A stretch of DNA of 64,000 nucleotides, taken from Rhodopirellula baltica SH 1 (GTDB lineage Bacteria > Planctomycetota > Planctomycetia > Pirellulales > Pirellulaceae). Shown here piece after piece: positions 30,901 through 37,153 of the stretch. The stretch covers positions 372,001-436,000 of the forward strand of contig NC_005027.1 in assembly GCF_000196115.1 (NCBI RefSeq). Direction: 5' to 3'. How positions within the stretch are numbered: position 1 is the stretch's first letter; each line of letters begins with the position of its first letter. The notes under the pieces are model-generated. The model did no database searches. It was not told the DNA's origin and was given only the letters and a program-made list of their open reading frames with translations. Made by a program: the position numbers and the translations under genes.

Positions 30901-31046
30901 GATCCACTCAAAGCCCCATTGTGCGGCTACGACCCGTCGAAACATTTCGAGAGGAAACCGCTCGATTCCTTCTTCGCGAAGGGCAACGATTGATTCTGGC
31001 GGGAGTCACCGCCGGTGCCGTCGATGGCATGGACGGCGGATTCTAA
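27966..31046 (+). CDS. AsmA-like large envelope protein
   Basis: 1026 aa. The GTG start at 27966 is preceded by GGAG at good spacing; an ATG at 27999 (MCRLSSAGRLRTCIVIGVVSV) is an alternative closer to the signal segment. One N-terminal hydrophobic segment is followed by a long, repetitive beta-strand-rich region (DGTLTSSRLVVDQFEVRDLRTTV; GVATLSSLTGS; VQGKLDFRIQGQGEL; ISGEISLRGKSIQSIDDLFGRFDFKLGDTRG). The C-terminal section matches the AsmA-like C-terminal pattern (GVVVLDEFWLGSDNALVQADGKVYLRSGRMDLNAL...TQSPIVRLRP). AsmA/TamB-type proteins span the periplasm and move or organise outer-membrane lipids. The Wza-type lipoprotein gene follows, suggesting an envelope role. Confidence 0.75.
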   Translation: MSGNRLDPTPAMCRLSSAGRLRTCIVIGVVSVFWAIASAAQLSAQQPAAVQQLAVQPIAPQENAAPAERYWESQWAFREIDVAKLSERLKSIGIDLGIPLEGKVTVQFEVGIPLTALTDGAAYRFDGTLTSSRLVVDQFEVRDLRTTVSYRDGVATLSSLTGSAVESDATSNDLAKGRFTGSGSLELVPQGDASAKLKVDDISLAPISKLVASLFPSYERMLPKDGELSGDVQFRAPIKSIDDIASYDLEGTFQADALQLGGLPPTDLKVGKVVLRDGRLRADRIDLQTTPTSDAPSVRMIGKADLPLTGNGSFSFEVAADDLPIGQVSDWIAASDSSEKEGIVQGKLDFRIQGQGELDERAEQTQWNIAGSIASPSVQVAGVDLGSFEHDVRFTPTDFALTPRRQSSELPAQFKIHRVQSEYQLTETAFDLTSLTAALFGGQVSGRATVPRRDDEDMVVDLNFRGIRPELRLPVSESIELKIASTLSGEIDWNVPLNQLSNPVAHRGSAELIASSIMLGDAPIGDLNASVSTNQGDFQFELSGDLFGGTVQGNSTAQLVASDQWNDLPARLQASQLKFDGVSLDALVDLLARRNVGLTGKATGNVSVNFAAPSGLGRGMPATVIPDTTIDLELSQLNYRARPLSRKLRLTGRIESDVFRIQSLRGDYANGSVSLHGLVYLVDGDSQIHPRFDTRLVASRVDLSRGLWFLGDTADQFVGRASGKATVTGHTESIRVRGNVDGRDLDIYGLPAGNAHSALVATANFQSSKWSVNFPSVRSRVGGGQLEGGLLLSSGRSGGVDMTSHWKTRRMDFVRLTDQLGRSSSLASGEISGEISLRGKSIQSIDDLFGRFDFKLGDTRGAAVPGLLAASRFLGPISLANQSFDVGEAKGIIGQGVVVLDEFWLGSDNALVQADGKVYLRSGRMDLNALIATGDYRDIAANFTQLAQQYALRSLLPASAILSVSELLRDRTLVVAVMGSTQSPIVRLRPVETFREETARFLLREGQRLILAGVTAGAVDGMDGGF

Positions 31047-31210
31047 GCTTGATCACGTTCGAAAGTGCTGATTGAGCCGCAGCAGCGATGAATCGCGGCG
31101 AGGTTTGCGGGTTGTGATGATCACCACGGTCTTCGTGAATCAGTCACGCCAGTTCTGTTCTTTGAGCCGATTGTTCGTAGGGAAAGGATTCCACGGCAAG
31201 AGGTAATAGG

Positions 31211-32305
31211 ATGAGTTGTTCTGGTCATCAGATTCTGTTCACGCTCGGTTGCTTGCTCGCGCTGACCAGCACCGGCTGCAGCACGCTGGGGCTGTCGCTG
31301 TACCCGTCGGGTGCGACGCTTACCAGCGAAGCCAAAGAGGTGCTCGATGCCTCGCGAATCCCTGGCGGAATCGCTCGAGAGAATGCCAAGCAAGTCCTGC
31401 CGCCGCGAGCGTTGCAACCCGGTGACGCTCTGTTGATCGAACCCATCAACTTGGAGCGTGACCTGCGGTTGCCGGCCGACCAAGTTGTCTTGGCGGACGG
31501 AACATTGGATCTTGGCCCCTACGGACGCGTCATCGTCGCAGGCCGCGACCTCGAGCAAGCAGAATCACTCATCGAGCAACAGATCGCTCATCAAATTCGC
31601 CAACAAGAATCCGACTGCAAACAATTCACAAGCGAACAAGGTTCCGAGTCGAACCGACCAGAACCGCTGCCCGAAGATTGCGACTCCATCGCTGTCAACG
31701 TTCGACTTCTCGAACCGGTCGATCGCTTTTATGTATTGGGCGAAGTCAACGCGCCGGGTGCGTATCCGCTGTCCGGCTCAGAAACCGTGCTCGATGCGAT
31801 CGTGTCGGCGGGCGGTTTGACGTCCAGCGCCAATCCATGCCAAATCCTGCTGGCTCGACCAACCGATCCCTGCGAATGCCGCGTCACACTGCCAGTGTGC
31901 TACCGCGAAATCGTGCAAATGGGAAACACCGCGACGAACTATCAAATGCAACCCGGCGATCGCGTTTTCGTCGCGTCGCGAAGCTGCTTGGATGAGCTGA
32001 TGTTTTGGCGAGGCAGCCGGCCTTGCGAACGTTGTTCCGGATGCAATCGTGCTTGCCGGAACCCCGAGTACGTTACCGCCAAACCCATGGCCATGGTTCA
32101 CAACGCCATGATTCCCCCGGGAAGCGTCGGTTGGACACGCCTGTCGATTGATGCCACGCAACCGGGCGGACTGATGGAACCCGAGAACAACGTGAGTGAC
32201 CAAGACGCGAGCTTGAGTGACTACCTCAACACTCAAGACTCGCAAGTTGAAGCGAGCGATGCGGATGTTGACGGCGAACTCGAATTCGCTCCGTTCTCGC
32301 AATGA
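31211..32305 (+). CDS. Polysaccharide export lipoprotein (Wza/SLBB type)
   Basis: 364 aa. A lipoprotein signal (LGCLLALTSTGCS) is followed by a poly_export (Wza-like) domain, ALQPGDALLIEPIN...LPADQVVLADGTLDLGPYGRVIVAGRDLEQAESLIEQQI (in parts), then an SLBB domain, DRFYVLGEVNAPGAYPLSGSETVLDAIVSAGGL. A Cys-rich patch (CERCSGCNRAC) and an acidic tail follow. Wza-like proteins form the outer-membrane channel for exopolysaccharide. No Wzc kinase or glycosyltransferase genes are adjacent, so this is an isolated copy beside the AsmA-like gene. Confidence 0.88.
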   Translation: MSCSGHQILFTLGCLLALTSTGCSTLGLSLYPSGATLTSEAKEVLDASRIPGGIARENAKQVLPPRALQPGDALLIEPINLERDLRLPADQVVLADGTLDLGPYGRVIVAGRDLEQAESLIEQQIAHQIRQQESDCKQFTSEQGSESNRPEPLPEDCDSIAVNVRLLEPVDRFYVLGEVNAPGAYPLSGSETVLDAIVSAGGLTSSANPCQILLARPTDPCECRVTLPVCYREIVQMGNTATNYQMQPGDRVFVASRSCLDELMFWRGSRPCERCSGCNRACRNPEYVTAKPMAMVHNAMIPPGSVGWTRLSIDATQPGGLMEPENNVSDQDASLSDYLNTQDSQVEASDADVDGELEFAPFSQ

Positions 32306-32331
32306 GTAAATAATCAGTGTCGGACAGAAGG

Positions 32332-32593
32332 AGTGGCATAGGCTTCTAGCCTTTTTGTACCCCACATCTTTTGGGAGCCGCTTGCGTTGGGAACACAGGC
32401 GTTTTGAAGCCAAACATCTCTTGTCCAAGAACCATTAGCGTTCGATCAGCGGAGATCAGTGTTCCCTTGGCCGCTCTAGCAGAACACTAATCCACTCTGA
32501 TCGGACACTAATCTTTGGTGTTTCGAGATGTGGGGTATAAAAAGGCTTCTAGCCTGTGTTCCGCGCAATCACAAGCTGGAAGCCTATGCCACT
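32332..32593. repeat. Inverted-repeat intergenic element
   Basis: The left end reads AGTGGCATAGGCTTCTAGCC then TTTTTGTACCCCACATCT. The right end, read on the other strand, has AGTGGCATAGGCTTCCAGC and, further in, GGCTAGAAGCC then TTTTTATACCCCACATCT. The two ends are thus inverted copies, the right one carrying about 25 extra bases. The middle holds several GATCAGTGTTC / GAACACTAATC-like words. The 349-bp gap here contains no gene. The outer motif recurs at 40355-40384. Confidence 0.6.
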
Positions 32594-32654
32594 TGTTTTT
32601 CGCTCCGTTCTAAGATGGCAGCCATTGAAACGGAGCTGAGCAAAGCCGAATGGA

Positions 32655-34817
32655 TCAGTTCCAAATCGAACGAACTTCATCCAACAGGGTTCCGTCCAAG
32701 TAAGAAACATAGCGTTCGGCTTTATTGTATTCCGCGATCGCTCGCCAGAAATCAATTTCACAAAGCACGTATTTCTCTCGGCATTGCAGGACCACGTTGG
32801 CCGGTGTATATCCCTCTGCAAACTCCGCCGTCCTGACACTCGTTTCGTTGTGGATTGCCACACACTGTTCACGATTGGCTTCGTAGAGCTGGTACTGCTG
32901 ATTCGTTTTTCTGATCGCCTCACTCAGCCTGCTTGTCAACAATCGCTTATCTTCCTCTAGCTTCGAATTTTCTCGAGCGATACGAAACGCAGCGTTTCGA
33001 ATTCTTGCCAGTTCCCGTCTCGATCTAAATGGCGTCTTGGAATTTTCTCGTTCGATGATTGTTGACTCGGATCGAGCATGACTTTCTTTGACTTGCTCGA
33101 GGGCATCACCGCTACCAACTGGTGTGAGAAAGCGTTCAATGACTTCGACGTCGACGTCTTTCGCTAACTCCGCTATCGCCGCCGCCACTTCCGCCTCCTG
33201 TCGCTCGATTCGCGTGCGTGTGTTGCGCAGTTCGGGAATGGTTTCCATCATCTTTCGAACACTGGCAGCAAACTCATATTGCGTTGGCTCCCGTATCGGA
33301 TCGTCGATCGGATCAATCACCGTGTCATCCGAGGAAGCCACGCCCATCAACTCTCGGAGCATTTTCTCTTGCCCCAGCAGCCCTGCCCGCTCCGATCCCG
33401 CTTCGTTTGTTCCTGAGATGGATTCGTCGAGCTTTGTTTGAAGTTTCTTCGCGAAGCCTTCGGCCTGTGAGAGCTCTTGAAGTGTGCAAATCCCACGCTC
33501 CACACGTTGTTCGATGTCTTCCGCGATAAGGTTCGCTTCTTCACGTCCTTTCAAGATGGCCGCTGACACCTGATGGGCTGCGTACAAGTCCCAGTATGCG
33601 TTCTCGATGTCGCGTGCCAAATTTCGCACGAGGACCTCACGCGAAACGTCATCCAACTTGGTCAGGTCTGGGTTCTGCTCGAACCGATTCTGAATCGCGA
33701 TCGAGATGCACTCATCCAGCTTGAGCTTCCAGCGTTCCTGTTCGAGATATGAAACGGTCGTGCCCGCGTCCTCTGTTTCTTCCGTCGATTCCAATACAGA
33801 GACTGCTTCGGGCGGCGGAGCCACTGGCGGCTCAATCGCAACGGCAACGGAAGCCGGATTTTCGACCATCGCTGGTGCGAGCAACAAGACGAAAGCAATC
33901 GCAGCGACCAAAGCCCCGGACGCAAGTGAGGCCACGGGCGAGCAACCCAAGGAGGGCTCCACGTCGAGCGACAACCGGCGAATCCGCCGCAGCAAATCCC
34001 CGTCCTGAGCCGCCAAAGTAAATGCCGGCTTCGGTGGGCGCGAAGTTTCCAATTTCAACAGAGCCCGGCAGTAGTTCAAACGTTCTTCGCGTGATTCACT
34101 GACGCTGTCATCACAGCAAAATTCTCGGGAAACATGGATCTCTCGCGACAGCCACCAAACCGCCGGGTGGTAGAAGAAGACGGTCTCCATCAGAACCTGG
34201 ATTGCATTGACGAAACAATCGTGACGTCGCACGTGCAACAACTCATGAACGATCAACAGATCCAATTCCTGAGGGGACAACGTTGTTAGCATCGAAACCG
34301 GCACCAACACGATCGGCCGAAGCCATCCCGTTACCATCGGGCTGCTGTGAGATGAGACCAGCTTGAATCGAACAACGCGTCGCACGCCGACTCGTTTCAA
34401 TGCTCGCTCAATCGATTCTGCCAAATGATCCGGGATCTCACCGGTTGCATCTCGCAACAGTTTTCTCTGCGACCACCAACCCAAGATCGGTCGAATCGAA
34501 AAGATCGCCATCCCAGTTAGCCAACCGATTACCAACGCCTGCAAATGCCAACCCGTCTCGAAGCTCAAACGGATTGGTAGGTTGCTCATCCTGGTCGCAG
34601 GATCGGCTGACCTCGAGAGCATGAACCATGTGGTCATCGGACACAGTCCCATCGCCAGCATTCCCACACAAGCCAAACGATGACGTTGCCTCGCTGAAAC
34701 CCGCAGCAAAGAACGGATCGCGGCGACGCCAATTGCGATGATTGAAAATTGCCAAACGCTGTTGAGCAACACCCATCCCAGTTGCGTTGCCCAAGTGGAT
34801 TCCATCCAACTATTCAT
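32655..34817 (-). CDS. M56 (BlaR1-type) membrane protease fused to a TolC-like helical domain
   Basis: 720 aa. The N-terminal half is a BlaR1/MecR1-type M56 metalloprotease: three membrane segments (about 14-38, 48-68, 90-113), the zinc motif HELLH at 191-195 within LLIVHELLHVRRHDCFVNA, a distal Glu in SREFCCDDSV (232), and a fourth membrane segment at 297-317. Instead of a penicillin-sensor domain, residues about 357-720 resemble outer-membrane efflux proteins (TolC family): KLDECISIAIQNRF, VRNLARDIENAYWDLYAAH, KMLRELMGVASSDDTVIDPID and IAEYNKAERYVSYLDGTLL match in order the repeated elements of planctomycete TolC-like proteins. Topology would place this helical domain in the periplasm. The gene overlaps the blaI-type gene by 8 bp, so both are one operon; on activation it should cleave that repressor. 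What it senses is unknown. Confidence 0.8.
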   Translation of the reverse strand: MNSWMESTWATQLGWVLLNSVWQFSIIAIGVAAIRSLLRVSARQRHRLACVGMLAMGLCPMTTWFMLSRSADPATRMSNLPIRLSFETGWHLQALVIGWLTGMAIFSIRPILGWWSQRKLLRDATGEIPDHLAESIERALKRVGVRRVVRFKLVSSHSSPMVTGWLRPIVLVPVSMLTTLSPQELDLLIVHELLHVRRHDCFVNAIQVLMETVFFYHPAVWWLSREIHVSREFCCDDSVSESREERLNYCRALLKLETSRPPKPAFTLAAQDGDLLRRIRRLSLDVEPSLGCSPVASLASGALVAAIAFVLLLAPAMVENPASVAVAIEPPVAPPPEAVSVLESTEETEDAGTTVSYLEQERWKLKLDECISIAIQNRFEQNPDLTKLDDVSREVLVRNLARDIENAYWDLYAAHQVSAAILKGREEANLIAEDIEQRVERGICTLQELSQAEGFAKKLQTKLDESISGTNEAGSERAGLLGQEKMLRELMGVASSDDTVIDPIDDPIREPTQYEFAASVRKMMETIPELRNTRTRIERQEAEVAAAIAELAKDVDVEVIERFLTPVGSGDALEQVKESHARSESTIIERENSKTPFRSRRELARIRNAAFRIARENSKLEEDKRLLTSRLSEAIRKTNQQYQLYEANREQCVAIHNETSVRTAEFAEGYTPANVVLQCREKYVLCEIDFWRAIAEYNKAERYVSYLDGTLLDEVRSIWN

Positions 34818-35202
34818 CGCTGCGGTTCTCCATTTCAGTGAGGATCTGACGAATCTCTTCGATATCGCTTTGGCTTGCCTTGCTGTTCGAAAGTGCGTTG
34901 AGAACCAAACTCGACACGGAGCCCTCGAACACCTTGGTAGCCAGATCTTTTAGCAAGCCCTTGCCCATTCGCTCACGACTCCAAGCCGCTCGGTAAAGGT
35001 GAGGACGTTGTGTCTCGTTACGCTTGACCAATCCCTTCCCCAGCATGACCGACAGCATCTTCATCGTGGTCGAATAGTTGGTGCCCTTTTCACGATGTAG
35101 ATGTTCGTGAATGACGCCAACGCCGCAGGATCCGTTTGCCCACAAGATCCGCAAAATTTGCAGTTCGACGTCGGTCGGTGAAGGAACGGCAGAACGAGTC
35201 AT
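34810..35202 (-). CDS. BlaI/MecI/CopY-family repressor
   Basis: 130 aa from the ATG at 35202 (MTRSAVPSPTDVELQILRILWANG), which matches where BlaI family proteins start; the ATG at 35223 would add seven residues. The winged helix is clear: PTDVELQILRILW, GVGVIHEHLHREKGTNYSTTMKMLSVMLGKGLVKR, then a C-terminal dimerisation helix bundle ending EIRQILTEMENRSDE. It represses its own operon until cleaved by the co-encoded M56 protease. The promoter with two dyad operators lies directly upstream. Family members control beta-lactam resistance or copper genes; here no such target is adjacent. Confidence 0.93.
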   Translation of the reverse strand: MTRSAVPSPTDVELQILRILWANGSCGVGVIHEHLHREKGTNYSTTMKMLSVMLGKGLVKRNETQRPHLYRAAWSRERMGKGLLKDLATKVFEGSVSSLVLNALSNSKASQSDIEEIRQILTEMENRSDE

Positions 35203-35227
35203 CTCAGATCCGGGAAGCGTCATCGAA

Positions 35228-35274
35228 TAGCGAAGTCTTTCGCTACATTAAGGCGAAAGCTTTCGCTATGTCAA
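35228..35274 (-). promoter_or_regulatory. Sigma70-like promoter with two palindromic BlaI-type operators
   Basis: On the minus strand TTGACA (35274-35269) is followed by a 17-bp spacer and TTAATG (35251-35246), a good sigma70-type promoter. The spacer is nearly all one operator (TAGCGAAAGCTTTCGCCT, core GCGAAAGCTTTCGC perfect). A second dyad, TAGCGAA-N4-TTCGCTA (35228-35245), covers the expected start site. The dyad centres are 23 bp apart, about two helical turns. A repressor on these sites would block polymerase, which fits autoregulation by the adjacent BlaI-like protein. Confidence 0.8.
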
Positions 35275-35597
35275 GGGACGCTGCCAATCGACAATGATCG
35301 TCGATGTTTCATCTGAGCCGACCGCCGTCCGCCATCCACTCAACTGAACGCTTGACACGAGGCTCGAAGCAAAACGCCGAGCGGAATCTCTCGGCGTAAT
35401 CGTTCTTGAGACTCACTTCGGTATTCATTGCCACGTGTTGAAAACGGTTTCATCACGAAAACGATGACATATTCGATCGGCACACATTTGTTCGATCTCG
35501 CACTCGCCGCGTTGAGCAGCGTCGAGGCGGATTCCAAAGTATCATGCGGGCGACACACTCCCCTTCATCCCGCCTGTGACGCTCACTCAAGCCGACA
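35275..35597. other. Intergenic region between divergent genes
   Basis: About 320 bp between the repressor promoter and the plus-strand sulfatase. No gene or clear hairpin is seen; it should contain the sulfatase promoter. Confidence 0.4.
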
Positions 35598-37022
35598 ATG
35601 AACCTCCCATCGCGAATTTCGTTTCTTTGTTTCGCTTTCACTCTCGCGGTTCCGGCGACGCAATTGATCGCGGAAACCACTGACACGAATTCGCCCAACG
35701 TCATTTTGTTGATGAGCGACGATCAAGGATGGGGCGATGTCGGGTTCAACGGCAACGAGGTCGTGCAGACACCAAACTTGGATGCAATGGCCTCAGCCGG
35801 GGTGCGTTTCGATCGCTTCTACGCCGCCGCTCCGCTTTGCTCACCCACCCGAGGCAGCTGCCTGACCGGACGCTACCCATTTCGCTTTGGAATCCTAGCC
35901 GCCCACACCGGCGGCATGCGTGTGGGAGAAATCACGATCGCTGAAATGCTCCAAAAGCGAGGCTATGCGACTGGCATGTTCGGCAAATGGCACATCGGAT
36001 GGGTGAAGCCCGACGAAGTCAGCACACGCGGTTTCTATTCACCTCCATCACATCATGGTTTTGATGAATACTTTGCTACAACCAGCGCGGTGCCAACGTG
36101 GGATCCAACGATCACACCACAAGACTGGGACAGCTGGGGTAACGGACCGGGCGAACCCTGGAAAGGTGGTTTCCCCTACGTTCACAACGGACGCGAGGCA
36201 AAAGAAAATCTTTCGGGCGACGACAGCCGCGTCATCATGGATCGCGTCATCCCATTCATCGAAGCCAACCAAGCCAAACCATTTTTTGCCACGGTCTGGT
36301 TCCATGCTCCTCACGAACCCGTCGTCGCGGGCGAAGAGTTCAAAAAGCTGTATCCCAAAGCGGGCAGCAAACGGAAGAACTACTACGGATGCATCACGGC
36401 AATGGACCAACAAGTCGGCCGCCTGCGTGCCAAGCTGCGTGAACTGGGCATCGAGAAAAACACGGTTGTTTTCTTCTGCAGTGACAATGGACCGTCGGAC
36501 GGATTGGCCAAGAAGGGCGTTGCATCCGCCGGACCTTTCAAAGGGCATAAACACACGATGTACGAAGGCGGGCTGTTGGTACCCGCATGTGCGGAGTGGC
36601 CAGGCACGATCCCAGCGGGAACCTCCACCGAAGTGCGATGCAGTACGGTCGATTTCCTGCCAACGGTTGCCTCCATCGTTGGTGACTCGATGGTGCAAAA
36701 AGCAACCCGGCCGATCGATGGCATCGACCTGATGCCGTTGATCCGTGGCGAAGCAAAAGATCGAGACCGAGATCTATTCTTTGGCTATCGACGATTGTAC
36801 CAGGGAATCGATGGGCAATCGATCATTTCCGGCGACTGGAAACTGCTTCAGGAAGCCAAGAAAAATGGACGGTTGCGGCTGTATGATCTTTCGAAAGATC
36901 CGTTCGAGACTCAAGACCTCTCCGAGGAAATGCCTGAGCAAACCGAGCAACTTCGCAAGCAACTCGAGGAACTTCAGGCAAGTTGCCAACGAAGCCGCGA
37001 CGGTGGCGACTACCGGTATTGA
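35598..37022 (+). CDS. Secreted sulfatase
   Basis: 474 aa with a signal peptide (MNLPSRISFLCFAFTLAVPATQLIA). Sulfatase motifs: PNVILLMSDDQGWGDVGFNGN, signature CSPTRGSCLTGRYPFRFGI, GYATGMFGKWHIGW, VVFFCSDNGPSDGLAK, and the C-terminal LRLYDLSKDPFETQDLSEE. The arylsulfatase A-like pattern is complete, with Arg and GKWH metal/sulfate ligands in place. First of a run of plus-strand carbohydrate genes. The substrate is not deducible from sequence by eye. Confidence 0.93.
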   Translation: MNLPSRISFLCFAFTLAVPATQLIAETTDTNSPNVILLMSDDQGWGDVGFNGNEVVQTPNLDAMASAGVRFDRFYAAAPLCSPTRGSCLTGRYPFRFGILAAHTGGMRVGEITIAEMLQKRGYATGMFGKWHIGWVKPDEVSTRGFYSPPSHHGFDEYFATTSAVPTWDPTITPQDWDSWGNGPGEPWKGGFPYVHNGREAKENLSGDDSRVIMDRVIPFIEANQAKPFFATVWFHAPHEPVVAGEEFKKLYPKAGSKRKNYYGCITAMDQQVGRLRAKLRELGIEKNTVVFFCSDNGPSDGLAKKGVASAGPFKGHKHTMYEGGLLVPACAEWPGTIPAGTSTEVRCSTVDFLPTVASIVGDSMVQKATRPIDGIDLMPLIRGEAKDRDRDLFFGYRRLYQGIDGQSIISGDWKLLQEAKKNGRLRLYDLSKDPFETQDLSEEMPEQTEQLRKQLEELQASCQRSRDGGDYRY

Positions 37023-37153
37023 GAAACGTATCCAGGCCGTCGTGGAGACAACAGTTTCCTGCCTCCAACCAAAAATTTTACAGATGCCAACCAGCTATCG
37101 GATGAGACCGAATGCTGGGCAGTATTGAAACCGTCCAACCCAAAGCGACTGAA

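Noticed and set aside
32655-34817. Beta-lactam resistance sensor (true BlaR1)
   Set aside because: The C-terminal penicillin-binding motifs (SxxK, SxN, KTG) are not visible and no beta-lactamase gene is adjacent.
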